Shown here: one piece after another, positions 15,579-23,314 of the stretch
How positions within the stretch are numbered: the first letter of the stretch is position 1
Layout: every line of letters begins with the position of its first letter
From: a bacterium BMS3Abin14
GTDB lineage: Bacteria > BMS3Abin14
Length of the DNA: 27,258 nucleotides
Direction: 5' to 3'
NCBI GenBank assembly: GCA_002897695.1
Contig: BDTG01000042.1
Coordinates: 1-27,258, forward strand
Made by a program: the position numbers and the translations under genes
The notes under the pieces: generated by a model
The model's input: the letters and a program-made list of their open reading frames with translations, nothing else
The model's database searches: none
Told to the model about the DNA's origin: nothing

Positions 15579-15678
15579 TGTCATTGCGAGCATAAGAAGG
15601 AGACATTCCTTACTCTTCCTCCCCCTTGAGGGGGGAGGACCAGAGGTGGGGGTGAAAGGTTTGAGTGACGCGGCAATC
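15579..15678 (+). repeat. 100-bp inverted repeat, left copy
   Basis: This segment (TGTCATTGCGAGCATAAGAA... to CGGCAATC) recurs in reverse orientation at 23179-23278 with a single difference (G at 15670). It contains a GC-rich core that can fold on itself, CCTCCCCCTTGAGGGGGGAGG, and a CATTGCGAG...GCGGCAATC frame like the element at 5150. The remaining bases to 15727 (ATCGCTTCGCAAAG, CTCGCGATGACA) complete that element. No coding pattern. Confidence 0.9.
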
Positions 15679-15797
15679 CCGTGCGGTTGACTAGATCGCT
15701 TCGCAAAGTACCTGCTCGCGATGACATGAGTGGCGTTGCTTTAGCGAAGGCGGAAGGGAGCGGGCGTGAGACCGTCTTTGACTTTCCCTGCGGCAGT

Positions 15798-16385
15798 CTA
15801 GTTATCCGGGCACGACCGGTCCCTTATGATCTCCAGGAGCCTTTTTTTTGCACGGAAGATCCTTACCTTGACCAGGTTCAGGCTGATCCCGAGAACATCC
15901 GCGATCTCCCGGTAGGAAAGGTCCTGAAAATAGCAGAGGATAATGGCGGTCCTGTATTTCTCCGGCAGGAGGGCGATGGATTCCTCCATAAACATCCTCT
16001 CCTCCATCTGTATGGATATGTGGGATGGGTCCTTCAGGTGGAGAGCGCCGTCATCCCTGACGATAGCGCCGGGGGGAACTTCATCCATGGACACGGTTTT
16101 CCCCCTTTTCATCCTGCGGTATTCGTCGATGCAGATGTTTTTGGCAATGCTGTATATCCATGTAGAGAACTTCTTCCTGGGATCATACCGCTTGATAAAC
16201 CGAAATACCCTCAGGAACGTCTCCTGGGTGAGTTCCGCAGCCAGGTCCTCGTTCCTGAAAAACTGATATGTGAAGTTGAATATCCTGTTCTGGTAGGCAG
16301 ACACCAGCTCTGTGAAGGCGTCCCTGTCGCCCTTTTGAATCCTTACCGCAAGGTCGCTGTCATTTATATCCGGAGCAGATAACAC
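15798..16385 (-). CDS. ECF-type RNA polymerase sigma factor
   Basis: 195 residues, GTG start with AGGGAA seven bases upstream. Region 2 (about residues 20-90) has ELVSAYQNRIFNFTYQFFRN, DLAAELTQETFLRVFRFI and KFSTWIYSIAKNICIDEYRR; region 4 (about 135-185) has ALLPEKYRTAIILCYFQDLS and YREIADVLGISLNLVKVRIF. It is an RpoE-like group IV sigma factor that would direct RNA polymerase to a small gene set. It lies only 9 bp after the 14-heme cytochrome gene and is the last gene of that operon. No anti-sigma factor gene is visible nearby, so how it is held inactive is unclear; self-regulation of the operon is inferred. Confidence 0.95.
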   Translation of the reverse strand: MLSAPDINDSDLAVRIQKGDRDAFTELVSAYQNRIFNFTYQFFRNEDLAAELTQETFLRVFRFIKRYDPRKKFSTWIYSIAKNICIDEYRRMKRGKTVSMDEVPPGAIVRDDGALHLKDPSHISIQMEERMFMEESIALLPEKYRTAIILCYFQDLSYREIADVLGISLNLVKVRIFRAKKRLLEIIRDRSCPDN

Positions 16386-16394
16386 GACGGTTCC

Positions 16395-18389
16395 CTAATA
16401 CTCAGCGGCCGGATGACACGAGTTACACAATGCCGTGTATTCAATCTTCGGGTGAATAGCCTGCGGGGCCGTATTTGTTCCCCGGGCAATTTTCAACATG
16501 TAAACCCCTCCCGGCAAAGCAGCCCCGTGAGGTAAATGACAGGACTGGCAGTTTATCAGGTTGTTCATGGTATATGAAGCGGAAGTCTCGCCGGGCATGA
16601 GATGATCCGAGTAGATAGTGGAGAATTTGGCCGTGTCGGCGTCAAGCAGAGGATGCGTTGCGCCCCCTCCAACCGTGGCAGGGGCCTCGCCGTGGCATCC
16701 AGTGCAAAGATACTCCTCAGAGTAGCCCGGGGCCCACTCAACATCCTCCCCGGCCGGGGCAAGCAGATAGTGGGAAAGCTGCTCGGCCCCATCCAGGATC
16801 GGCCCGATATCGTGGCACGAAAGACAGGTTACTACGCCTGGAAGTTCGCCTTCACCACCATAATAGGAATATTTCAGGCTGGCAGGCCACTGGTCCCGTT
16901 TGAGCGGCGGGTCGCCAACATCATACGTGGAAGGCAGAGTGGGATCTCCCATGAAATGGCTGACTCCCAAGCGGTGGCAACCGGCACACAACATGGTTCC
17001 CTTGTCTACAAGGATGGGAATGTAATCCACCTCTTTGCGGCGGTACCCGGCGTTGTGGGCCCTGTGGCAAAGGCCGCAGTACACCGTACCCGGCTGCAAC
17101 TGACTACCGTAGATAAAACCCAGGTTCGAATTCCCCAGTGGGATGGCGATCGTCGACCCGGCCAGGGAACTTTTGTCCCACTCATTGTAACCGTGATGTC
17201 CCTCCGGCGGCAGGCGGTGACATATCTCACAGAAGGAGTTTATGCCTGAGTCATTGCGGATCGTGTCGCTTATTTTCACCAGGCCCGGGGAGTAAGCCAG
17301 CCCATCATGGGCAGTGTGACATGTGGTGCACAGGATCCTCGGCTGATCCGTGTCGGGGTCCGGCGATCCCCAGACATACCCCTCCAGTTCCACCGTGTCG
17401 GCGATGGCAACAATGGAACCCGGTCCGTTGGACAGGTCATCATCCTCCGGGTGATATGTCCGCCCTGTCACCGTTCCCCCGGGATTGGGAAAGGGCGGGG
17501 TCTTCTCACCGTCCCCTCTCTCTCCCCGGTGGCATCCCTCGCAAAATTCATCGGACACGCTTCGCACGGGATCTACCGCCAGGAGACTATCCACCGGGCC
17601 TTTTTTATCCCTGCCATGGATGGCATGGCATGTCCAACACTCAATCTTGCCCTGACTGCCATAGCCGAGGTGACCGCCCAGCATCCAGTGTACCCCGCTC
17701 GCTCCGCGTCCATTGGCGGCAGGATAGTTCAGGGGAAAGGCGACCTTAAATCCCTGTTGAACGGATATGGGGCTCGCTCCACCGATCTTGTCGTACGGCT
17801 CCACGGAAACGGGATGATCGCCGGTCCTGTTCTCGGGACCGGCCCCCACGGCCTTCCGGCCTCTGTGGCATCTTTCGCACAGCCCCAGTAGCGGAACGCG
17901 CAGGAAGGGGCGGTTGGCCTCGTTGTGGGGGTCATGGCAGGTGGTGCAGTTCATCGCCCCGCCAGACAAATTGGGCAGCCCCGTGTTCGTTAAAAAGGTG
18001 TCGATCGTCGCCATATTGGGGTCCAGGCCATGGCTGTCCGGGTGAAAAACGGTCAATCCCGCGTCCACATTTCGGTCCATTATGGAAACGCCATCGTGGC
18101 AGGAAGAGCAGGTAATGCCCACGGTCCCGAGGGTTCTCAGGGAGGGTGGGACGGCACGCCAGATGAGAGGCCTGTCATCGGATGAGACAAAGTGGCAAAA
18201 GTCGCACTGCGGGTTGGTTTTGAGTTTGTCCCCACTGGTGGAAAGATAGCCCTGTCCGAACAGGTCATGAGGGGAACCGATGACGGCTCCAACCCCCCGA
18301 TCCGCAGTCATCAGGATTATCAATACAACGAGAAGCCCTCGGAGGACGGGACCCGGGGAATGCCTCGTTATCATAACCCTGCCGGACAT
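16395..18389 (-). CDS. 14-heme c-type cytochrome
   Basis: 664 residues. A long basic leader and hydrophobic stretch (VLRGLLVVLIILMTA) form a signal peptide. Fourteen CXXCH heme attachment motifs are visible, from CDFCH at residue 62 to CNSCH at residue 655, in order: CDFCH, CSSCH, CTTCH, CERCH, CWTCH, CEGCH, CTTCH, CEICH, CGLCH, CAGCH, CLSCH, CTGCH, CQSCH, CNSCH. The spacing is irregular and resembles 'doubled CXXCH' periplasmic or outer-surface cytochromes. It should carry electrons outside the cytoplasm. The ATG overlaps the NHL gene stop (TGATG) and has a weak ribosome site, so it is probably translationally coupled; ATG 18374 is an alternative start. No porin gene is present beside it, so a complete porin-cytochrome conduit is not shown. 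Confidence 0.93.
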   Translation of the reverse strand: MSGRVMITRHSPGPVLRGLLVVLIILMTADRGVGAVIGSPHDLFGQGYLSTSGDKLKTNPQCDFCHFVSSDDRPLIWRAVPPSLRTLGTVGITCSSCHDGVSIMDRNVDAGLTVFHPDSHGLDPNMATIDTFLTNTGLPNLSGGAMNCTTCHDPHNEANRPFLRVPLLGLCERCHRGRKAVGAGPENRTGDHPVSVEPYDKIGGASPISVQQGFKVAFPLNYPAANGRGASGVHWMLGGHLGYGSQGKIECWTCHAIHGRDKKGPVDSLLAVDPVRSVSDEFCEGCHRGERGDGEKTPPFPNPGGTVTGRTYHPEDDDLSNGPGSIVAIADTVELEGYVWGSPDPDTDQPRILCTTCHTAHDGLAYSPGLVKISDTIRNDSGINSFCEICHRLPPEGHHGYNEWDKSSLAGSTIAIPLGNSNLGFIYGSQLQPGTVYCGLCHRAHNAGYRRKEVDYIPILVDKGTMLCAGCHRLGVSHFMGDPTLPSTYDVGDPPLKRDQWPASLKYSYYGGEGELPGVVTCLSCHDIGPILDGAEQLSHYLLAPAGEDVEWAPGYSEEYLCTGCHGEAPATVGGGATHPLLDADTAKFSTIYSDHLMPGETSASYTMNNLINCQSCHLPHGAALPGGVYMLKIARGTNTAPQAIHPKIEYTALCNSCHPAAEY

Positions 18390-20053
18390 CAGGGTGAAAC
18401 CCGCATTGTCGGCACTTTTCTCACCTGTACCCTGCGTGCCAGCTTTTCACAGATAACAAGCCGGTCAGGGGGCGCCAATACGATTCCGTTGGGAGATCCG
18501 ACGTCGAGGGGTAGTCCGTTCTCGTTTCCCAGAAGCGCCACAAAGGTACCATCAGGCCTGAAAACCTGGATGGCGTTGAGATAGGAATCCGCAACGTAGA
18601 TGACACCCTTTTTGTCCCGGGCAATGCCCTTGGGACGGATGAACTGGCCGATACCTAATCCGGTCTCTCCGATTATCCGCTCGGGCTTACCAGACAGCCG
18701 CATGATCTGAAGACGGGAATTGAGGGTGTCGGACACGATCAATCGGTCAGGACCTGATACTGTCAGAAAGGTCGGATACTGCATCAGGCCGGGTTCATAT
18801 CCTCTCCCCCCCAGGATATTCACGAGCTTGTTGTTCCTGTCCAGGACGTAGATCCAGCCATTGGGGTTGTCGGTCACCAGAAGGGCGCCGTCCGATCCGA
18901 TGGCGATATCCACCAGACCGAACCTGAAATGAGGAAAACGTTTGTTGAAATCATCCCCAAAATAATCCTTGACCATCCCCAGGAGGGTTATCCTCCTGTC
19001 AAAATACCCGTTGGGATTGAAGACTACGATTTCTCCACGGTAGGCATCCACCGCGTAGACTTTCCCGTCAGCGTCGATAGCGATGCCCATCAGGCGGTCG
19101 AACTCCCAGGGAGAGTTCCCTGTTCCTCCAAGGCGGTTCTGTACCTCGTCCCGGCTGCCGATAATGATGATCTCACCGGTGCCGGAATCCGAAACGTAGA
19201 TCTGATCCGTATCCTTCCTGTAATCGACATCCACGGGGCTGACGAAGCCGTAATCCTCCCAACCGTACATCTTGATCAGTTCGGTGCGGCTCACCACCTC
19301 TTCCAGGGTTTTTATTCCCTGAAAGGGGCCCTTAGCCCTTGAGCCGGCCCCGCGGGCCTTAAAGAGAACCCGCAGTACGGCGCTCCGGGCCGACTCCTTG
19401 AGAGTCCTGCTGAAGGCCGTTAATACATACTGATAGATTTCCCCCGGGATCACGTCGTGGTCAAGATAACTGGTGTCGACAGAGCTGTAGACAAGACTGA
19501 AATTTTCATCGCCTTTCCGTTTTCTGTAAAGGTTATACGCCAGGACTGAACGGGGAGCGCCGTGGGACCATGTGAGAGCGAGGCCATCCGGTCTGATCTG
19601 ATGGGCCGCCCATTCCGGTGGTTGGACAGACTCCAGCGCCTGGGATACAATACGGAAATAGCGCACCTCTGAAGGAGGGCCGGGCCGCTCCTGCTTGTCC
19701 AATGGAATTATCTGGTAATAGTAGTTCAGGTTGGCTTTGACATTGGAGTCATCGTAAACAGGGTTTTTGCTTCTTCTGATTTCATTGAAATGGCCCTGAT
19801 CTCCATCTCTTCTCATGACCACATACCGGACAGCGCCCTGAACCCTGAACCACCTCAGGTTTACGAGGTGCTCCTCCTGGTAGATACCGATCCACCGTGG
19901 CGGAGAGAGGGAAACTTCGCCATCGGTCGGCAGTGCCTGGGATGTCGAACCGACAACCACCGCCATCAGGACGGCAGGCAGGAAAAGCATCCTGGCCCAC
20001 GGAAAAAGGCAGTGGAATTTTCCGGATTCGCGCTCCTTGTTCCGAACCTTCAA
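18389..20053 (-). CDS. Exported FN3-NHL beta-propeller protein
   Basis: 554 residues, TTG start at 20053 with GGAGGGA just upstream. A signal peptide (about residues 20-40, ending near SQALP) is followed by two fibronectin type III-like domains (about 50-130, with VNLRWFRVQGAVRYVVMRRD; and about 145-230, with LALTWSHGAPRSVLAYNLYR) and a six-bladed NHL/6-bladed propeller (about 265-550), whose blades contain repeats such as PVDVDYRKDTDQIYVSDSGT, GIAIDADGKVYAVDAYRGE and GIARDKKGVIYVADSYLNAI. Proteins of this type often sit beside multiheme cytochromes in metal-reducing bacteria and may act as an extracellular scaffold; no enzymatic residues were identified. It is the first gene of the operon with the 14-heme cytochrome and the ECF sigma factor. 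Confidence 0.9.
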   Translation of the reverse strand: MKVRNKERESGKFHCLFPWARMLFLPAVLMAVVVGSTSQALPTDGEVSLSPPRWIGIYQEEHLVNLRWFRVQGAVRYVVMRRDGDQGHFNEIRRSKNPVYDDSNVKANLNYYYQIIPLDKQERPGPPSEVRYFRIVSQALESVQPPEWAAHQIRPDGLALTWSHGAPRSVLAYNLYRKRKGDENFSLVYSSVDTSYLDHDVIPGEIYQYVLTAFSRTLKESARSAVLRVLFKARGAGSRAKGPFQGIKTLEEVVSRTELIKMYGWEDYGFVSPVDVDYRKDTDQIYVSDSGTGEIIIIGSRDEVQNRLGGTGNSPWEFDRLMGIAIDADGKVYAVDAYRGEIVVFNPNGYFDRRITLLGMVKDYFGDDFNKRFPHFRFGLVDIAIGSDGALLVTDNPNGWIYVLDRNNKLVNILGGRGYEPGLMQYPTFLTVSGPDRLIVSDTLNSRLQIMRLSGKPERIIGETGLGIGQFIRPKGIARDKKGVIYVADSYLNAIQVFRPDGTFVALLGNENGLPLDVGSPNGIVLAPPDRLVICEKLARRVQVRKVPTMRVSP

Positions 20054-20067
20054 TATCCCTCCTCAGC

Positions 20068-20083
20068 GACACTCCCAAGTGTC
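20068..20083 (-). promoter_or_regulatory. Hairpin in the leader of the NHL-cytochrome-sigma operon
   Basis: GACACT and AGTGTC pair around a four-base loop (20068-20083), 15 to 30 bases upstream of the TTG start and next to the ribosome site. It could act as an mRNA hairpin affecting translation or as an operator; no evidence decides between these. Confidence 0.35.
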
Positions 20084-20126
20084 TGTAGCCTTTTTAACAT
20101 GAAATTTACGGGCATGCGAGTTTCAA

Positions 20127-20224
20127 GGTATCGAAGTGTCCTGGAACCAGTCCAGAGTCCAGTGTCCAGAGGGAGAAAACGGTATCGAAGTGTCGAGGTA
20201 ACCAGGTAATGTCCAATGTCCAAC
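20127..20224. repeat. Short direct repeats and degenerate heptamer array
   Basis: GGTATCGAAGTGTC occurs twice (20127-20140 and 20181-20194), 54 bp apart. Between and after them are degenerate 7-base repeats related to GTCCAGT (20147-20169 and 20211-20224). A related sequence (ACCTCGATACCTCGATACC) is found at about 24171-24189. This lies in the divergent region before the NHL operon, so the repeats could be regulatory or just repeat debris. Confidence 0.5.
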
Positions 20225-20232
20225 GGGTAACA

Positions 20233-20297
20233 GCTGTCATCGCGAACCGTGTCCCGGGTGAAGCGATCCCGTGGGCGGCCGAAGGACGCCGCAATGA
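20233..20297 (-). repeat. Dispersed repeat, inverted relative of 5251-5316
   Basis: On the minus strand this reads TCATTGCGGCGTCCTTCGGC, continues through CCGCCCACGGGATCGCTTC and ends CGCGATGACAGC, matching 5251-5316 with small gaps and substitutions. It sits within the 412-bp divergent gap 20054-20465, which holds no gene. Confidence 0.7.
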
Positions 20298-20341
20298 CGG
20301 GCGCAGTCATCGCGCGTGACCCCGCTCTCCCCTGTTTTCGG

Positions 20342-20369
20342 TTGACAACTTGACCGCAGGATTGATAGC
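20342..20369 (+). promoter_or_regulatory. Possible sigma-70 promoter for the first TlpA pair
   Basis: A perfect TTGACA (20342-20347) is followed after 16 bases by GATAGC (20364-20369), a weak -10 match. It would give a leader of about 90 bases before the TlpA gene at 20466. The -10 is poor, so this is tentative. Confidence 0.35.
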
Positions 20370-20465
20370 TTCTTTGGGGTTTGTTAAGTTTTTACCAATT
20401 GCACTAGACCCTCGATAGACCTCTTTTTTACAGGAGGGCATCGGAGGTCGTGGAGGATACTTCGT

Positions 20466-21026
20466 ATGGGTTTTCCCATGAAACTCAGGGCGTTGGTCGT
20501 ACGTATAACCCTTACCCTCGCAGCATCCCTCATATCACTGGCGCTTGTCACAGCCGCTATTTCTCCTGATGTGGCGATGGGGGCCTCCATCAGGGAAGGA
20601 GACGTAGCCCCGCTTTTCATCGGGGTGGATCTTCAAGGGGTTTCCCATAACCTCCAGGATCACATCGGCAAAGACGTAATCATGCTGGACTTCTGGTCCA
20701 TCTACTGCGTTTCCTGCGTTCAGGAGATGCCCAAACTGGTGGCGCTTCACAAAAAATACAAGGACCAGGGTTTCGTGGCATTCGGGATAGACCTCGATTC
20801 TTTCAGCGTCCGGCGCGTAAAGCGGTTTGTCAACGGTCTCAATTACGATGTCTCTTATCCCATTATCGTGGACCGTAAAAGAGAGATCGCCGGCGCCTAC
20901 AAGGTGAGTATGCTGCCGACAACCATTTTCATCGGGAAGGACGGCAAAGTGAAACTCTTTCACATCGGTTACAAACCCGGCAACGAAGACGAGTTTGATG
21001 ACCTGATTGAAAAACTGATAAAATGA
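20466..21026 (+). CDS. TlpA/ResA-like thiol-disulfide protein (CVSC)
   Basis: 186 residues; GGAGG is about nine bases upstream of ATG 20466 (ATG 20478 is an alternative). A signal peptide or anchor (about residues 8-40) precedes a thioredoxin fold: VIMLDFWSIYCVSCVQEMPK with the active site at 81-84, and the conserved cis-proline loop SMLPTTIFIGKDG. TlpA/ResA proteins reduce disulfides in the periplasm, often for cytochrome c maturation or cysteine protection. The active-site pair CVSC differs from the usual CEPC/CGPC. It is 16 bp upstream of a second TlpA-like gene, so they are co-transcribed, and it is divergent from the NHL operon. Confidence 0.9.
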   Translation: MGFPMKLRALVVRITLTLAASLISLALVTAAISPDVAMGASIREGDVAPLFIGVDLQGVSHNLQDHIGKDVIMLDFWSIYCVSCVQEMPKLVALHKKYKDQGFVAFGIDLDSFSVRRVKRFVNGLNYDVSYPIIVDRKREIAGAYKVSMLPTTIFIGKDGKVKLFHIGYKPGNEDEFDDLIEKLIK

Positions 21027-21042
21027 ACAAGGTGTTTTGAAA

Positions 21043-21624
21043 ATGATGAAAAAGATTCACCCGGCGATTGGGATATACTTTTCCCCGGCGATTCTTACAG
21101 TGCTGTTTCTCGCCCTTTTACTTGGCGGCGTGGCCTTCGCATCCGAAGCGACCGACAAAGTTGCCGAAAACCGGATTCTGAAGATAGGAACTCAAGCGCC
21201 GGATTTCGAAATCCAGACCATCGATGGAAAACCCTACCAACTCCGGGAGCACCTCGGTCAAAAACCGATCCTTCTCTTTTTCTGGTCGTTCTTCTGCGGT
21301 CCATGCAGGGAGGAGATGCCCTCTTTTCAGAATATCTACTCTGAAGTTGGAAAGGACCGCATGGAATTTGTCGGGATAAACCTTGACGGAAAGGGTTTGA
21401 GTAAAGCCATCAATAAGTTCCTGGCGAGTTCAAAAATGGAGTTTGTGCCCCTTTTCGATGAACTGATAGGGATCAACTACAAGGTAGCCGACCCCTACGG
21501 AATCGCCGGAACGCCAACCGTCTACGTTATCGACCTGCAGGGAAAGATCGCGTTCTCCGGAGTGGGCAGGGTCGAGCCGGACGAGTTGAAAAAGGTCCTG
21601 GAAGGTATCCTGGCGGGAAGCTGA
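21043..21624 (+). CDS. TlpA/ResA-like thiol-disulfide protein (CGPC)
   Basis: 193 residues from ATG 21043; AAGG lies about ten bases upstream. TTG 21037 is an in-frame alternative. An N-terminal hydrophobic segment (AILTVLFLALLLGGVAFAS) is a signal peptide or anchor. The fold shows GTQAPDFEIQTIDGKPYQLR, then the active-site region ILLFFWSFFCGPCREEMPSF with CGPC at about residues 85-88, and the cis-proline loop GIAGTPTVYVID. It is downstream of and probably co-transcribed with the CVSC protein; the two could work in series in the periplasm. Its end faces the converging cytochrome gene across a 324-bp gap. Confidence 0.92.
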   Translation: MMKKIHPAIGIYFSPAILTVLFLALLLGGVAFASEATDKVAENRILKIGTQAPDFEIQTIDGKPYQLREHLGQKPILLFFWSFFCGPCREEMPSFQNIYSEVGKDRMEFVGINLDGKGLSKAINKFLASSKMEFVPLFDELIGINYKVADPYGIAGTPTVYVIDLQGKIAFSGVGRVEPDELKKVLEGILAGS

Positions 21625-21647
21625 AAACAACCCCCTTTTGTCTCACG

Positions 21648-21749
21648 CCCGTTCGTCACGCCTACGGACGACAGTAGCATCCCCCCTCCCTTGAGGGGAG
21701 GGGCTGGGGGAGGGTGCATGTTTCCCCCCTCACCTCGGTCCTCTCCCCC
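21648..21749 (+). repeat. Direct repeat, left copy (89 bp identical)
   Basis: CCCGTTCGTCACGCCTACGG... through to TTTCCCCCCTCACCTC (21648-21736) is identical over 89 bases to 24009-24097 in the same orientation, and similarity continues (GTCCTCTCCCCC) with one difference. The core CCTCCCTTGAGGGGAGG is self-complementary. Part of a repeat family in this window; non-coding. Confidence 0.9.
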
Positions 21750-21780
21750 GGCGGGGAGAAGAATTTCTCCGAAATCAGGT

Positions 21781-21840
21781 ATTGAGGCCTTTCAGGCGGA
21801 GATGAAAGCTTGCTTTTATCTCCGCCTGAAAGATCTCAAT
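21781..21840. other. 60-bp near-perfect hairpin between convergent genes
   Basis: The left arm CTTTCAGGCGGAGATGAAAGC (21789-21809) pairs with the right arm 21812-21832 with one G-U wobble and a two-base TT loop; outside it ATTGAG (21781-21786) pairs with CTCAAT (21835-21840), separated by two bases that give one wobble and one mismatch. It lies between the stop codons of the TlpA gene ending at 21624 and the cytochrome gene ending at 21949. It might be a bidirectional transcription barrier or a mobile-element end, but lacks flanking T-runs. Confidence 0.8.
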
Positions 21841-21948
21841 GGTTCAGGTGACGGGATACGCCTTCCTTTGCGAGCTTTGCGACTTTGCGTGAGACGAATT
21901 GGAATTTGCAGAATGAGGTTCACATTATTGAAACGAACCTGATTTTGG

Positions 21949-23163
21949 TTATTTGGGTGCTTTAATGGATTTGATCCCGGCGTTGATCCACGCCTCATCC
22001 TTGTCCCCATGGCACCGGGCGCAGGCCTGGGGAACGGTCAGATTTTCCTTTATTGAAACCTCATTGATGTTGAAGTTGTGGGAGTCGGCAGGTGCTTCCT
22101 GCCCGTTCATGTCCGAGTCGTGACATTCGATACAGGGCATGGGAGGGCGGCTGAAATCGAACTTGTGGTCATGGATGCTGTAGCGCTTGCCACCGTCCGT
22201 TACAGTCGGCACGTGGCAGTCCACGCATTCGGCCTGGGCCTCAGTATGCATGGAGTGCTTCTCGTAGGCCGGATAGATCTTCCGGTGGCAGGTGCCGCAG
22301 TATTCGCTCCTCGACATCATTCGATGCTCGGTGACGGTAATCCCCCTGTCGAAACCGCATACATCGCACGCCCGATCTGTCGCATAGAACTTTGTCTGCC
22401 AATACATGAACATCCTGTGACGCTCCTTGTACGACATGTCACCCCAGTACCAACCCTTTGATTTGGGCTTGGGCATGAAGAAGTCCGTATAGTAATCCGT
22501 CAGGTCATCACCGGGCTTAAAACCCACAGGGAATGGAAATTTCTGGGTCTTCTTATCCTTGCCGTCGGTGTGACACGCTTCGCAGATCATGTCCCGGCGC
22601 TCTTTGTCCAATTTTGCCGGGTTAACGATCAATGCCGGGTCTCCGCCTGCCTCAACGTGTTTGTCCCCCGGGCCATGGCACGCCTCGCAGGCGATGGATT
22701 CCTCCGCGTAAGAGCGTGTTTGCTGGTCAAATCCGACAGCGTGACAGCCGTTGCATGTAATGGGGTACGGGTTCTGCTTCCAGTTCCAGATAGAATAGGG
22801 TTCCCACTTGGCCTCGGCTATGTTCCAGTATTTGGGAAGTACGTAGAACTGCCCCCCCAGAAGGGTGAGGTATTTCTGAATCCAGTGACTCCCGATGGTG
22901 AAGTAGATATCGCTCTTCTTGAAAGGGATGTCCGGTCCGAAGTTCGTGGCTTCAATCGCACCAGGGTCCTTTAAGGCGTTGCGGAGCATTCTGGCGTGGG
23001 GAGTTTTTTTCCACTGGTTATAGATCTCCTCATGGCACTTCCTGCACTCAGTGGAAGTGACATACCCCTCCATCCCGGCCGCCATGGAAAACACAGGAAA
23101 AAAATACTGTGAAAAAAAGAGAATAAAAAACAGGCTCAACAGGACCTTACGATTCAGAACCAC
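21949..23163 (-). CDS. 8-heme c554-like cytochrome c
   Basis: 404 residues, GTG start at 23163 with GAGGGG six bases upstream. Signal peptide (about 5-29). Eight CXXCH motifs: residues 40-44, 137-141, 159-163, 194-198, 289-293, 313-317, 344-348 and 381-385. The opening TSTECRKCHEEIYNQWKKTP resembles the cytochrome c554/c-prime family. A ninth cysteine pair, CDVCG at 266-270, lacks the heme histidine. The mid region (for example CEACHGPGDKHVEAGGDP) is shared with the 7-heme cytochrome at 24201, so the two are paralogs. It follows a TlpA-like gene, with a dispersed repeat in between, suggesting an electron-transfer module served by the thioredoxin. Partner and acceptor are unknown. Confidence 0.93.
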   Translation of the reverse strand: MVLNRKVLLSLFFILFFSQYFFPVFSMAAGMEGYVTSTECRKCHEEIYNQWKKTPHARMLRNALKDPGAIEATNFGPDIPFKKSDIYFTIGSHWIQKYLTLLGGQFYVLPKYWNIAEAKWEPYSIWNWKQNPYPITCNGCHAVGFDQQTRSYAEESIACEACHGPGDKHVEAGGDPALIVNPAKLDKERRDMICEACHTDGKDKKTQKFPFPVGFKPGDDLTDYYTDFFMPKPKSKGWYWGDMSYKERHRMFMYWQTKFYATDRACDVCGFDRGITVTEHRMMSRSEYCGTCHRKIYPAYEKHSMHTEAQAECVDCHVPTVTDGGKRYSIHDHKFDFSRPPMPCIECHDSDMNGQEAPADSHNFNINEVSIKENLTVPQACARCHGDKDEAWINAGIKSIKAPK

Positions 23164-23178
23164 AACATCCCCTCGTTA

Positions 23179-23278
23179 GATTGCCGTGTCACTCAAACCT
23201 TTCACCCCCACCTCTGGTCCTCCCCCCTCAAGGGGGAGGAAGAGTAAGGAATGTCTCCTTCTTATGCTCGCAATGACA
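23179..23278 (-). repeat. 100-bp inverted repeat, right copy
   Basis: Reverse complement of 15579-15678 with one difference. It fills most of the 151-bp space between the TlpA gene (ends 23315) and the cytochrome start (23163), so it may separate or regulate the two genes. Confidence 0.9.
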
Positions 23279-23314
23279 AGCGCGGCTTCCCATGAAATTG
23301 GCTATGCCAATAAC

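Noticed and set aside
16602-17891. Several plus-strand frames over the 14-heme cytochrome
   Set aside because: Antisense to a frame with fourteen heme motifs.
20127-20224. Possible CRISPR array from short repeats
   Set aside because: Repeats are only 14 or 7 bases, irregularly spaced and degenerate; no cas genes nearby.
15579-23278. Possible transposon bounded by the 100-bp inverted repeats
   Set aside because: No transposase or recombinase between them; the repeats also occur partially elsewhere (5150, 26149), so they look like dispersed elements rather than transposon ends.
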